From: Heterobasidion occidentale
Lineage: Eukaryota > Basidiomycota > Agaricomycetes > Russulales > Bondarzewiaceae
Direction: 5' to 3'
DNA: 64,000 bases
NCBI GenBank assembly: GCA_039111635.1
Contig: JBCAQO010000007.1
Coordinates: 1,178,001-1,242,000, forward strand
Shown: positions 1 through 10,570 of the stretch, one piece after another
Position numbering within the stretch: the first letter of the stretch is position 1
Layout of the letters: each line of letters begins with the position of its first letter
Made by a program: the position numbers and the translations under genes
The notes under the pieces: generated by a model
Told to the model about the DNA's origin: nothing
Database searches by the model: none
Seen by the model: the letters and a program-made list of their open reading frames with translations, nothing else

Positions 1-107
1 TGGGAGTGCATTGCGGCAAAAATGGCGAGGTACATGATGAGAAGTGAGATATAGAATCCACGAAATGTAGAAGCTACACAGAGAAAAACAAAAAGTTTAC
101 TGACATC

Positions 108-1523
108 TCATGGTAGATCCGCCTCGGGGAGAGCCGGAGTATTCTCTTTCGTGATGTCAAGGATAAAAGTATCAGCTCCAGGATTCGACGGATATGAGGA
201 TGTAGGGTGAGTAAACACGAGTGTAGACATGGGAGTCTTGTTGTTGTCTCTGAATGTAAGTCCCTTCAGAGGCGATATAGACTGAGGTAGATGCTACTCA
301 CTTTTTGGGAATAAACGGGACGCGCCGAAGACAGAACTCATAGACTTGACGATACATCCGTCGGGCCTCTCCAGAGAAGCCAAAGAAAAAGAAGAAAAGG
401 AAAGCGCAAATCGGAATCGACCATCGAGTTGCTTCCATCGCCACAAAGAACTCGTAGTCCAACGTCCATTCGACGTACGGAATTTGAATGACACGGGAAA
501 AATTCGAGTGAGCGTCTTCCCAACCCTTCTAAGGATGTATACCGCGACGAGTGTTGTTATAAATAAGGTAGATGTTGAAGGGGATGGCGAATACGACTTC
601 CGTAGATGCTAAGGCCATCGATCGGTAGTATACACCCATGGACACTGACGAGTTTGACTCGGCAAGAAAACTATTGATCGCATTTCGGCGCGTCATGAGT
701 GCTCTAATGGCCAAAGCTTGAAATTGATGTTAGAAGATGAAGGCAGACGAAAGGATAAGGACGTTCTCGACTCACCACTGTACACTGCGGAGACAATATT
801 AATCGCAAGAGGCCAGATCATTACAAGCGCAAAGGCTACAGGGGAATCATACAATGCCGGAAAGCAGCCGATGTCTTCAAAGATGTTGTAGCGGTGACCT
901 GATAGAAGGTCAGTGAAAGATGAACTTTCTGAAAAGAGGAATGATTGCTACATGCCTTGAGCGATGTAGTCTATTCGAAGAGTGGGGCATTAGCGGCACA
1001 AAATGGTGTACATTGCAATTCAATGACTTGCAGAATATCATTTCTAATACTGGCAAGCCGATGCCAATCGTTGAATCAATGATCAGATGTTTCTTTCTCT
1101 GGAATCGGAGTCCGTTCAGTAAAAGGCATAGTACCTAGCATTGCCGACTCACGTCTTGCGGTCTCATCGAACCAGACTTTCCAGTAGTGATGCTATACAT
1201 CAATCGCATGATGCACATCGATGAGGCAGGAATAGCGACTGATATTCCAACGATAAGATGAGAGGCTATCGAGAAAATTCATGAACGTATCGTCGAACAA
1301 TGAGTGAAAGCTTACAGATGTCGCACCATATTGGTGCATGATCTATAGCATTATCGTGCCAGACGATTGCACTAGTGAGTTGATTTATGCTCGCAATTGC
1401 GATCCAGATCATGTACAAGCAAGTGCCCGAGTTCCAAGAATGAAGATGCCAAGGCAGAGGGATCAGGACGAGGAGGAGCCCAAGTATGAGGACGATGGGA
1501 AACGCAGGAAATCCTGGATCCAT
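108..1523 (-). CDS. STE3: STE3-type pheromone receptor 1, interrupted by an in-frame stop
   Basis: Seven-transmembrane fungal pheromone receptor (GPCR class D). Exons on the minus strand: 1316-1523, 1153-1265, 1032-1098, 956-970, 776-898, 302-716, 108-249, together 361 codons in one consistent frame. Family landmarks are visible: the first-helix end LIPLPWH, then IWCDI before the first intron, GHRYNIFEDIGC in the central loop, and a seventh helix rich in Phe. Codon 238 is TAG (529-531) at the place where receptors 2, 4 and 5 have Trp in a PW motif, just before the last helix. The introns at 971-1031 and 899-955 begin with GC rather than GT. The start at 1523 gives an N-terminus like those of receptors 2 and 5. 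The exon pattern matches receptor 5 almost exactly, so the two are sister paralogs. It may be a pseudogene or null allele; a sequencing substitution is the alternative. Confidence 0.85.
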
Positions 1524-2404
1524 GCCTACTGCAGATAGTTAGACGAATTCGAAGAGGGTGATGCAAAGCGAAATAGTCGACGTCTGTAGACTCTTTATAT
1601 TCCACAATCATAACGTTACTGGATATGAGGATGCGGCTTGTGTCGTTCTTCGGCGCCGCTGTCGTCGGCGATCACGAACTGAGGTAAAGGAGCTGTTATA
1701 CGTCAAAATGGCCCTTCAGTTCCTTAAAAACAGCTGTACAGACTCACGTCAAACCAAGCTAATCCAGGCGTTTGATTGGGCAACCATAGAGGCAGATTTG
1801 AGGTCTTCGCTCGACACTATTAGTGAACGATATCTCTGCCTGTTCGAAGCAAAGTAGTCAGCAATCTTCAACATTCTGCAACACGTATAGATCTCTATCA
1901 CATCTCCAACCTCCTGTCACCGAGAACCTGCCGGTTGCTAAAAGATGGATTGGAAGCCTTCGGAGGCGCACCTGCAGATTGACTGATCGAGGCCCAAGTT
2001 CCCACGTTCCAAACCGAAAGGGTCGCGTAACTGTCGCGTACCTGGTTTGCTCACAGCTCCCTCAGGTTCCTTCGAATAAATTGTTGTACTTGAAATTACC
2101 TGCCACGGAGAATACGTAGCCTTCGAACAAACTCACGCTATGATATGATGCGAGAGATTTGGTCTAAACACGTCCATGACGATGAGATCAACGAAAATGA
2201 ATGATGCCCGTAGCTAGGACTCGGACACATGCGCTGAAACTTCGTCTGATATATAGATATAGATATGGAAAACACTAGGGCTACACCGAAATTTATTAAA
2301 ACAAGGACCACGAAGCATAGTGTGAAGGTACGACACCCAGACGGACTTCGTCGTGGAGAGTAATCGAAGTACAAAACTCGAAACTATATAGCTTCAGTAT
2401 AACT
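1524..2404. other. intergenic, receptor 1 to receptor 2
   Basis: About 0.9 kb upstream of receptor 1 and downstream of receptor 2. I see only short unconserved ORFs and no CaaX-ending small ORF on a brief look at either strand. Confidence 0.5.
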
Positions 2405-4028
2405 TTAAATCGTGAATGTTGATCCTGGTCGAGCAGGTATAGGCGCATCGGGAGCATGACGAGGTGCTGTCCATAGTTCCAGCGCACGCGGTGGCAATGC
2501 CATTGGGTCCAACGCATGGGAGTCGGGCCGTGGCTGCGTGAAATCGTGTTCTGACACAGGAGAATCTGGCGTCGATGGCAAGGACTTGCGTAAATCAAAC
2601 GACGGCGGAGGTAGATCATTTCGAGAACTGCGCTTGGAGTCTGTATCATGCGGGAGGGCATCGATAAAGATAGAAGTAGAGAGTGTATCGGAAGAGGCTT
2701 TTCTGGAGTTGATGAAAATAGGGAGATTATATCCACCTCCACTGGACGACATGGTAGGGAGCTTCCATGAGTTGGAGCTACACAAGGGAAAGATGTATTA
2801 TGAGAAATGAGCGAGTCGGAAGAAAGAATAACGTACCCAGTGAAGTTGGTGGAACTTGTGGTGACAGTCGAGTAGCCAAGGCGAGAGGAAACGTGTGTGT
2901 AGACAAGGCTGTAATGTCTGCGCGCCTCTTGCGCAAACCCGAAAAAAGCGAAGAAGATGAAAGCGCAAAGCACGATCAACCAGCGACTGAGTTCGACTGA
3001 TGCCTCTACCTGGCTATCCGCACGCCAGATCACAGAAGGTATTTGGCCGACACGTGAGAAATCAAAATGGGTATCAGCCCAACTGATCCACGGGTGTATC
3101 GAATTATTTGTGGCATTGAGATAAAGCGAGTACGAGCCGAGGGGTATAGTTCCAAGCAATTCGATGCCGGCCAGGGCGATGAGACGAAGGTAGCGACTCT
3201 GATTGAGGTTTCGATTGGATGAGACGATATCATTGAATTGCTGCTTCCGTATCCAGAATTGTCGGATACTTAAAACTACATTCACATCAGTCCACACCAC
3301 ACAGACAGCATTGCATCAGAACTCACCACAGTATACCAATGAAACAGCTCCAATAGCAACGGGCCAGGCAAGCGTCAGTGCATAAGCCGGTGGGGTGTTG
3401 TAGGTTGCAGGGAAGCAGCCAATGTCCTCGAGGATATCGAAACGATGACCCTGCACGATGCATTCTGGAATGGCTGTGATGTTAAAAGACAATACCTTTA
3501 TAATCGCTATACACTCACGCAAAATCATCTCAAGGATCGGAAGTCCGAGCCCAATGGCGAGATCTATCATAATACCGTGTTGCTTCTCCTTTCTGCTGAT
3601 AGTCACAGCCTTGATAGATGCAATGTTGTATAGGCGACGATTGATGCAAAGAGACGCAGCAGGAATTGCGACGGTGGTACCGATCATGAAACGAGTGGCT
3701 TGATATGAGTTGTTGTCAGTATATCGTCATGACGCATTGGGCGTAGACAGGTTCTCACAGATATCACACCAAACTGGTGCCCAATTGATCGCATTGTGGT
3801 TCCAGACGATAGAATTGATAAATTGGTTTAAGCATGCTAGCCCGGTCCAAGCCATGTACAAGCAGGTGCCAGTGTTCCAAGCTATGATTAAGTCAGTTTG
3901 CTTTGCCTTCTACACAATGTCAAGCTTGAGTCCGACTCACCTTCAAGATGCCAGTAAAATGGCACACTGCACATAACAAAGCCAATGAAGGCAAAAACTG
4001 AAAACACTTGGTTTGGAGGCGCTGCCAT
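2405..4028 (-). CDS. STE3: STE3-type pheromone receptor 2
   Basis: Seven-transmembrane pheromone receptor of the plasma membrane, with no frame break. Exons: 3941-4028, 3759-3881, 3519-3698, 3327-3464, 2837-3275, 2405-2777, giving 446 residues. Start at 4028 (MAAPPNQVFS) places the first helix immediately after the N-terminus. Landmarks are PVWCDI, GHRFDILEDIGCFPATY, the NQSRYLRLIALAG segment and HPWISWADTHFDFSRV before the last helix. The cytoplasmic tail of about 150 residues is Ser/Pro-rich. An extra intron splits the first exon after WHLE. The 138-nt central exon is uninterrupted, unlike in receptors 1 and 5. Two AG acceptors compete at the start of that exon; the downstream one restores the 138-nt length seen in paralogs 3 and 4. 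Ligand unknown; it could be mating-specific or one of the non-mating STE3-like paralogs common in Agaricomycetes. Confidence 0.92.
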
Positions 4029-5294
4029 ATGGTCGAGGGGTTCACAAGGATATGCTGAAAGCTGAAGGACAAAGAGGCAGAAGATCTGCCGCGATGGCCC
4101 TGAGCTGCAGGAAAGTATGCGGTCGACAGCCTTGATACTTACGCCCTCATCTTATGTACGATGATGTTGGCAAACCGCCTTGTACTCGAGGAAACACAAA
4201 TGGGTATCCTTATGATGGGTAACGCGGTCAGGCGTGGTAACTCAAAAAAAGTATCAGGAGGCTTCCAAAAGAGTTGCCGTGATCATTCGGCCGCTACCAA
4301 ATATAGGACGTCCTTTTGGGACAGAAATAGAAGACAAGGTGGCGAAGTGGTCTCGCCGAGATTCGCGTGGCTAATGATCCTGATTGCGACAAATCGGATG
4401 TCCCACGGCAAATATGGCTATGTACCCACGCACAGTCAATGCGTCACGAAACGAACAGAACAAGGAATGGTGACGTACATTTCTACATGCCAGAACAGGA
4501 TACAGGGTGCCTCAAGCCTATCAAATATATCGGCGCAAAAGGACGGACACGATCGTTTTCTCACCGGAAGGACTCGGCGCATTGGCCCGTCGTCCGACAG
4601 CCTTGTCCCTCGAGCGAATATACAGTAAACTGCAGAGATAGCTCCGAAATAGAGAGTGTCGATATAAGACGATTGACCAAAGAAGTATATCCATTATACC
4701 CAAACTGGGATATGTCCAGAACCTAGATCCTGAACCTCCGGAGCTACGTTCCGTGCGATCCTCCAAGCTCACTTCCGGTGTGGCCCAGATGTAGTTTCGA
4801 GACATGATGAACGAGCTCAAGTCCTTTGATAGATACTCCGTGCATAGAATGAGGCTGTGAATGTTGAAGATACCGTTTTCGAGGGAAGGAGCCTGTTGTG
4901 GAGGGTTGGACGTTGAAGGAGAAGAGTCTTTCGCAAGAATTGCGAAACTACACGTGGCTTGGTAAGATTGCCGCGGAGTTACAAACACCCCAAGCCGTGC
5001 AGACTGGTGCAGAGACTACAACCTAAGTGACAGAAAATATATCTCAAAGCAAGCATATGATACATTCAGACAGAATAGATACAGAATTTGTCAGGATAGA
5101 GACCAACGAGGTAGAGATGTAGAACGATACACTGGGGTGAGAAAGGGATTTGATAACGTGGAGTATACTGTATACTTATACGCAGAAAACAATTAGTGAC
5201 GGACATGAATGGCGAGGCATCATAAAGCATTATCATCCCGTTCCAGGAGCGAATCGATCGCCAATCTCTCTTGACATTCAAGCCTTTGAGAAAT
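4029..5294. other. intergenic, receptor 2 to receptor 3
   Basis: About 1.27 kb. A 155-codon minus-strand ORF (4521-4988) is present but has no recognisable motif and no clear splice partners. A 155-codon plus-strand ORF (4161-4628) overlaps it. Neither is supported as a gene. No pheromone-like CaaX ORF was found. Confidence 0.45.
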
Positions 5295-7259
5295 TCAGAC
5301 CGTTTCCTTCACCACAGTCATATGGATTCCCGCCAACTTCTTCGCCTTTCCCGATGAAGAACGATGCTGATGCTCTCCGGTTGAGCGCGGCACGCTCGCA
5401 TATCGTCGTGGCGGAGGGTTTGGATTCGGAATGGGCATCATGCTCGGACCGGTGACGTTAAAGGGGATGTCACGCATCTGGTGAGCAGGGCGGGCTATGG
5501 GGAGAAGTGGGTAGCCAAACAAGTCGAGGCGTCCAGACGACATTGCGCTAAGCGCAGATGAGGCAGAGCGCGTGGGGCTCGAGGGTGTCGCATAGGCGTA
5601 GGGATGTGAGAATGCCGAGGCGGGGCCTGCAACAGATGAGGAGTTGGCATGGGTGTCAGCGGGCGATCGGGCTATGCGTTGGGGTGAAGGAATAGTTGTG
5701 GGCGGTTCAGGCCACGCAGCAGAGGAAAGCATAGACTCAGAGGGTGAAGTAGGTATCGGAACTTCAGTTGAATGAGAAGGCGGTACGATGATACGATCCT
5801 GCGTGTCGACTGGTGAAGAAGCGGACGATGAGTGGATCTGTGACTGGGACGTCGGAGGCGGGGACGAGAGACAAAGTTGACGCGCAGTATCTGATTCGAG
5901 ATATGTAAGAGTGGACTGTGTGAATGACGCATCCGCTTCCGGAGACGCTGGAGGACTCGGCGTCGAGAGCGTCAAAGCAGACGTATTCTGCGCGAAGACG
6001 CTGCGCTTCTGCTTGAGGGTAAATATGGAAGACTTTGTATTGAGCGTGTCGTCCCAGCCTGACTTCAGCAAGTGAATGGGTGTTGTGGACGTGGTGGTGA
6101 TCATGTCGTCATATTTCGATCTGAAGCGAGGATTCGATGAACTTCGCACATACTTATGGATAACTAGTACGTCAGACGCTCACCTTACAGAGAGGATATC
6201 TCTTCCGACAATGCGCCGGAAACTCCAGTTGATCATAGAGCGATAATTTTGTGCTGTTTCTTCTTCAAACGCGAAGATAGCGCATATGAGTATAGTCCAA
6301 AGCGGTATAGCCCACCAGATTAGCTCGTTCTGTGTGCCTGCAGCCGACCCAATAGGCAAGATCTCGATTTTTGAGAACTGTGCATGAACGTCGGAAATTG
6401 ACGACCAATCACCGAGACTTGCTGTGGATGAGATGAGGATATATACGGCCACCGTATATGTCATCCCTGTGACTCCAAAGACGAGTCGACGAACAAACAA
6501 CGACAATGACATCTCAGGTGCTGAAGGAAAGAGAGGCCAAGAGTTGTAGCGGCTTTTGGCAACGTTTATTGACGCAGACACTGAAGAACACGGCTGTCAT
6601 TATGAAAATGCTTTCACGATTGGCAAGGAAACATACCGCAGTAAAGCAGTGCGGTGGCGGAAATTATTAAGGGAGGGAGCCAAACGATGATTAACGCAGG
6701 GAGTGACATAAAGGTTGCGGGTTGGCAGCCGAAGTCCTCAACAATGTCAAATCTGTGATCCTGTACAATTACATCTGCGAGCTTTGTTAGAGATACGAAG
6801 AGAACGATCATGAGAACGAAACATACGCAGAGCCATGTAAACAACGGGCAAAAAAATACACAAGAATGCATCAAAAACCCTTGTGTGCTGCTTATTCTCT
6901 TGAAGTCGGGTCTCGTCTCTAGAAGAAACTCTCTCAAGGCGACGACAAAGGCAGAGAAAGGCGCCTGGTACAGCAATCATCACGCCTAGTAGAACCTTTG
7001 TTGCTAGAAGAAACAAAATTCAGGATTCATGACAATTCGCTTTGAAGCATCGGCACTGACCTATATCACACCAAACTGGGACGTGGACGAATACATTGCC
7101 CGCCCAGATCGAAGAATTAACTGCATGGATGATGTTACAGACAAGCAACCAAGCAATAGTCAAGACATTCGGAACGCTGGCAGATTTCCATTGACTGGGT
7201 GAAATTAGAATGAGGAGAAATATAGACAAGAAGGAGAACGCAGGTAGCTCAGTACGCAT
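5295..7259 (-). CDS. STE3: STE3-type pheromone receptor 3 with long cytoplasmic tail
   Basis: Divergent STE3-like seven-transmembrane receptor. Exons: 7061-7259, 6827-7003, 6637-6774, 6184-6580, 5295-6141, giving 585 residues in an unbroken frame. It shares the 138-nt central exon encoding DHRFDIVEDFGCQPATF and the PVWCDI end of exon 1. It lacks the LPWH motif after helix 1 and the PW motif before helix 7 (it has NELIWW there). The final exon is very long and encodes about 280 residues rich in Ser, Pro and Thr, two to three times the tail of its paralogs. The short intron at 6142-6183 (42 nt) was chosen because its GTGAGC donor keeps frame; a 36-nt alternative exists. The divergent features suggest a non-mating STE3-like paralog, but this cannot be settled from sequence alone. 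Confidence 0.87.
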
Positions 7260-7998
7260 GGCGGACAGCTCAACAGAACTCAGGTCTCGAGCGCAAGATG
7301 CAGAAGTCTACCTTGAGTCTGCAGAACTAGAGGGAGGGAGGGAGGGAGGTGAGAAAGGTGTCACAGATACTTGAAACTCTCAGAATCTAGCGGATGCCTG
7401 CATTATTAGAGGGAGTAGAGCCCTCGCCGCTACGCCTCCATCGCACAGCAACATCTCAGCAACAAGAGAGCTTCCGATTCTGAACACAAGGGCCATACCA
7501 GAAGACATAGCCGTTAACGAGATAGAAAGCCACGTGGTGTATGATGTGTGAATAAGCAGAGCGGTCGTGGCTGGATTTATGGCTAGTGTCTAAGGGTGAA
7601 CAAACGAATGACCCAAGTTGGCATCTTGAATGCGAACGCCAAAGAAGCACGAGCGCCGGATGCCGGTCAATCTAGCTCGCCCTGGTCAAGTTAGACATTA
7701 CCGTGTGCGGCGCTATTCTATACGCATGCGATGTAACCAGTGAGGTTGATGGAGTCCTGGTGGTTTGAGAGAAAAGAGATGCCGAGGACTCAGTAATACT
7801 CAGTGACGGCTTGCCTCGGCCTGCTAAGCGGAAGGGAAGCCCAACATTTCCCACACTACGCACGTGGCAGGCAGAACATCGCTCCGCACGCCCTTCGCAT
7901 GCTCGCCACCAAAAACAGCCTCGCAACACAACCTCACACTCTCTGCACACATCACGACCTCGTCTTAAGCCTCTCTGGAATGCTCGTGGCGATTCCAT
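7260..7998. other. intergenic, divergent promoters
   Basis: About 0.74 kb between the starts of receptor 3 (minus) and the membrane-protein gene (plus). It should hold both promoters. A short GGGA repeat lies at 7331-7349. Overlapping ORFs at 7672-8097 have no support. Confidence 0.5.
7331..7349. repeat. AGGG/GGGA microsatellite
   Basis: About five tandem copies of the tetranucleotide AGGG upstream of receptor 3. No function inferred. Confidence 0.8.
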
Positions 7999-9574
7999 AT
8001 GCCCACAACAAAAAATAGGTCGGCCATACGGGCTCAACAACCAGCGGGCGAATCTGGTTCTGTCACCTTCCATACGTCGGTTGGAACGGCAAAGCATTTA
8101 CCTTCGAAGCTGAATCTCAAGTGTGCGGACAGCCCTCATCCGTATTCCTCGTCCTCCGACGAAGGAGAACTATTCAGCTCGATGAGCGGCGATGATAGTG
8201 ATAGCCCTGACCTGGAGAAACGACCTTCGCCATCTCCGAAAGTTAGACGCAGCAGTCAATCTGGACCGGCCCCGGTGCTCGCTGAATCTATGCCGACTCG
8301 CCCCCCTTCGACTTCTTCATGGACCGATCTGGACCTCTCTGTCGTCGTAGCGCTCGTCGCACCGGTCGGGAACTGGCTGACTGGAAACGATCACTTGAAA
8401 AACTTGTTCCTAATCCTCCTCTTGATTGTCTACCTTCATCAAGTCATCCAAGGTATGTTACTCTTCTACATCGTCTATTCCCCCTATGACATGAATGTTC
8501 AGTTCCATGGGAACTCTATCACTCTGCCCGCGCACGACGCCCCCATCCATCCATTTCACCCTATAGCCCCCAATCTTCCATGGAAGACCTCGCAAGATTA
8601 GCGTCGTCCGAACTGCGTAAACACGAACTTACCTATCTTCTCCTATCCATCGTTGCACCTTTCCTCGGTGCCCATCTACTCCGCTATGTTTTGAGCGCCC
8701 TCAGCGGGACCGACGCCATTTCATGGTTCAGCACCACTCTCTTTGTCCTCGCCACTGGAATACGCCCATGGTCGCACCTTATCGCTCGCCTCCGCGACCG
8801 CACCGGCGCGTTGCATGATACCATTCATTACCCATCGCCGGACGCCCAGCTGATCGCAGATAGTAAGTTGCAGGCCGTTTTGGCCCATGTCGAAGGCTTG
8901 AAGAAGAACTCGCCGTTGTCAAAGGTGCGATGGCGGCTCGCGTACGTGTCGAAGAGGCGTACGAGGAGTTGAGCGCTGCACTGGAAGACGTTGAACACGC
9001 GGTCAAGAAACGCGAAAGGAAGGCAGAGTCCATGCGTGCTGCGCACGAGGCTCGACTGGTAGCCGTGGAAAAGGCCATGAAGACTGCCGGTGACAAACGG
9101 ACGGATACGACTCACCTGCGTTTGGTCCTCCCTGGACACACACCGCCTTCACTTTCCAATGGCCATCCGCCCTCCTATTTTTCATCTGTGCTCATTCAAT
9201 GGATATACGTCTTATGGTCCGTCCTCACTTTGAATTATGCGTACGAGTCGGTCAGCCCGTCCACCCGTACGCGTCACCTCACTGCTCCTACAAACGGAAA
9301 GCCATCCCTTCATCACATGCAATCACCTCCTCGGCTAGAGACGATCCTCGAGGATGTGTCCGAAGGGGAAGGAGCTGCGCAATCCGGGAGCGAGTCGGAC
9401 GAGGATGACGTGCCTGCTCGGAAGCGCGATGAGAGGTTTGTGCGGAAAAGATATCCCCGCAACGCTTCTCGCAACCTGGTCGACCTCGTCTCGGATGCAG
9501 TCGCCCTGCCGTATCGCATCTCTGTTCGGATTCTCATGGCCATTTCTCCCCCTGTGCAACGCCTCTTCAATTAA
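7999..9574 (+). CDS. multi-span membrane protein of unknown function with coiled coil
   Basis: Not assigned to a named family. Exon 1 encodes a hydrophilic, Ser/Asp/Glu-rich N-terminus of about 115 residues, then a hydrophobic span (LFLILLLIVYLHQ). One intron follows (about 8451-8503, GTATGT to TTCAG). The next part has two further hydrophobic spans (LLLSIVAPFLGAHLL; STTLFVLATGIRPW), a charged heptad-like stretch around 8930-9090 (VEEAYEELSAALEDVEH), another span near VLIQWIYVLWSVLTL and an acidic tail with SESDEDD. The frame changes by one base near 8900, within AAGAAGAAC; restoring one base joins both halves into a single protein of roughly 490 residues. The C-terminus is PPVQRLFN. The gene sits between receptors 3 and 4 together with the P450. 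Likely an endomembrane protein; role unknown. Confidence 0.75.
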
Positions 9575-10570
9575 AAGCTCCTTTCTTTATCTTCAAGCGG
9601 ACATGTTATTTTCCGGTTATCTTCTCGCCGTTGACGTCTCCTCCGTCCATGGTTCGGCAGTACTTTATCACCTTATTACACCTTCTTGTACTCTAGGCCC
9701 CGTGTATTCCACTATTGTGATTCTTGTACGCTTCCCGGTGTCAAGTAAACTTGTACATAAGTGGCGGCGACTGTGAGCCTCGTCAATGTGATCAGGTACG
9801 TCCAAAAGACCAGATTTAACAGAGTACAGAGCTGATACGGTGTTGTTGGTCGTTGTAGGGCCTTGTGGGAGATGCAATTTGTCAGAATGCAACGGTCGAT
9901 CAACGAACTTGTTAGCAACGAAACAGCTGACCGTCGGAGCTCATGCCATAACCTCGAAACTTCCGACTGAGCTTTGAGCCTGCCGAACCCACTTTAGGTC
10001 GATGCTCATAGATGCTCATCAACTTCTCTCAGTCAAGTCGTTATCTTTCTTGCCAAGCATCCTCATTGCAAGCGGACAGCCGCCGGCACACTCATACGAA
10101 GACTTTCGCTAGGTTTTCTAGGTGGACCGGTTGCGGCTTTCTTGTGTACATATCTGTGAACACATGCATTCTACTATCTTAACGGCATCACCGGCAGCTA
10201 TAATCATCTGTAGCCTCAATAGGCGCGCAGGATGCGTCTCGTCAACGAACCTATCATACGTGCTGCATATTCTTCCACTCGTGACTTTTAAGGCACTCTA
10301 GCTTACACCGTCATCGTGTTAAGTTCTCGGTAACTTCATTTTATGAACAGCCGTTTGCCACTGTATTCTGGGTCTCAAATTTGAGGCTTCGCCATGGAAA
10401 GAAGTCTTCTAAGACTGCCGAAGCAATTCTGTCATCGATCTACCTTAGCGGTGAGTAAACGGTTTACATACAGGTGCCTGGATTCTGACTGGTATATATG
10501 TCCTCAACGGCTAACGTGCAACAGGTTCATCTTCACCTTTCTTCCATCGCTCCTGATCCTAGGAGCAGTC
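9575..10570. other. intergenic
   Basis: About 1 kb: terminator of the membrane-protein gene and promoter of the P450. Nothing else recognisable. Confidence 0.5.

Noticed and set aside
4521..4988. 155-codon minus-strand ORF between receptors 2 and 3
   Set aside because: No domain, no credible membrane topology and no splice partners; overlaps an equally long ORF on the other strand.
7672..8097. 141-codon minus-strand ORF
   Set aside because: Overlaps the 5' end of the better supported plus-strand membrane-protein gene and lacks family features.
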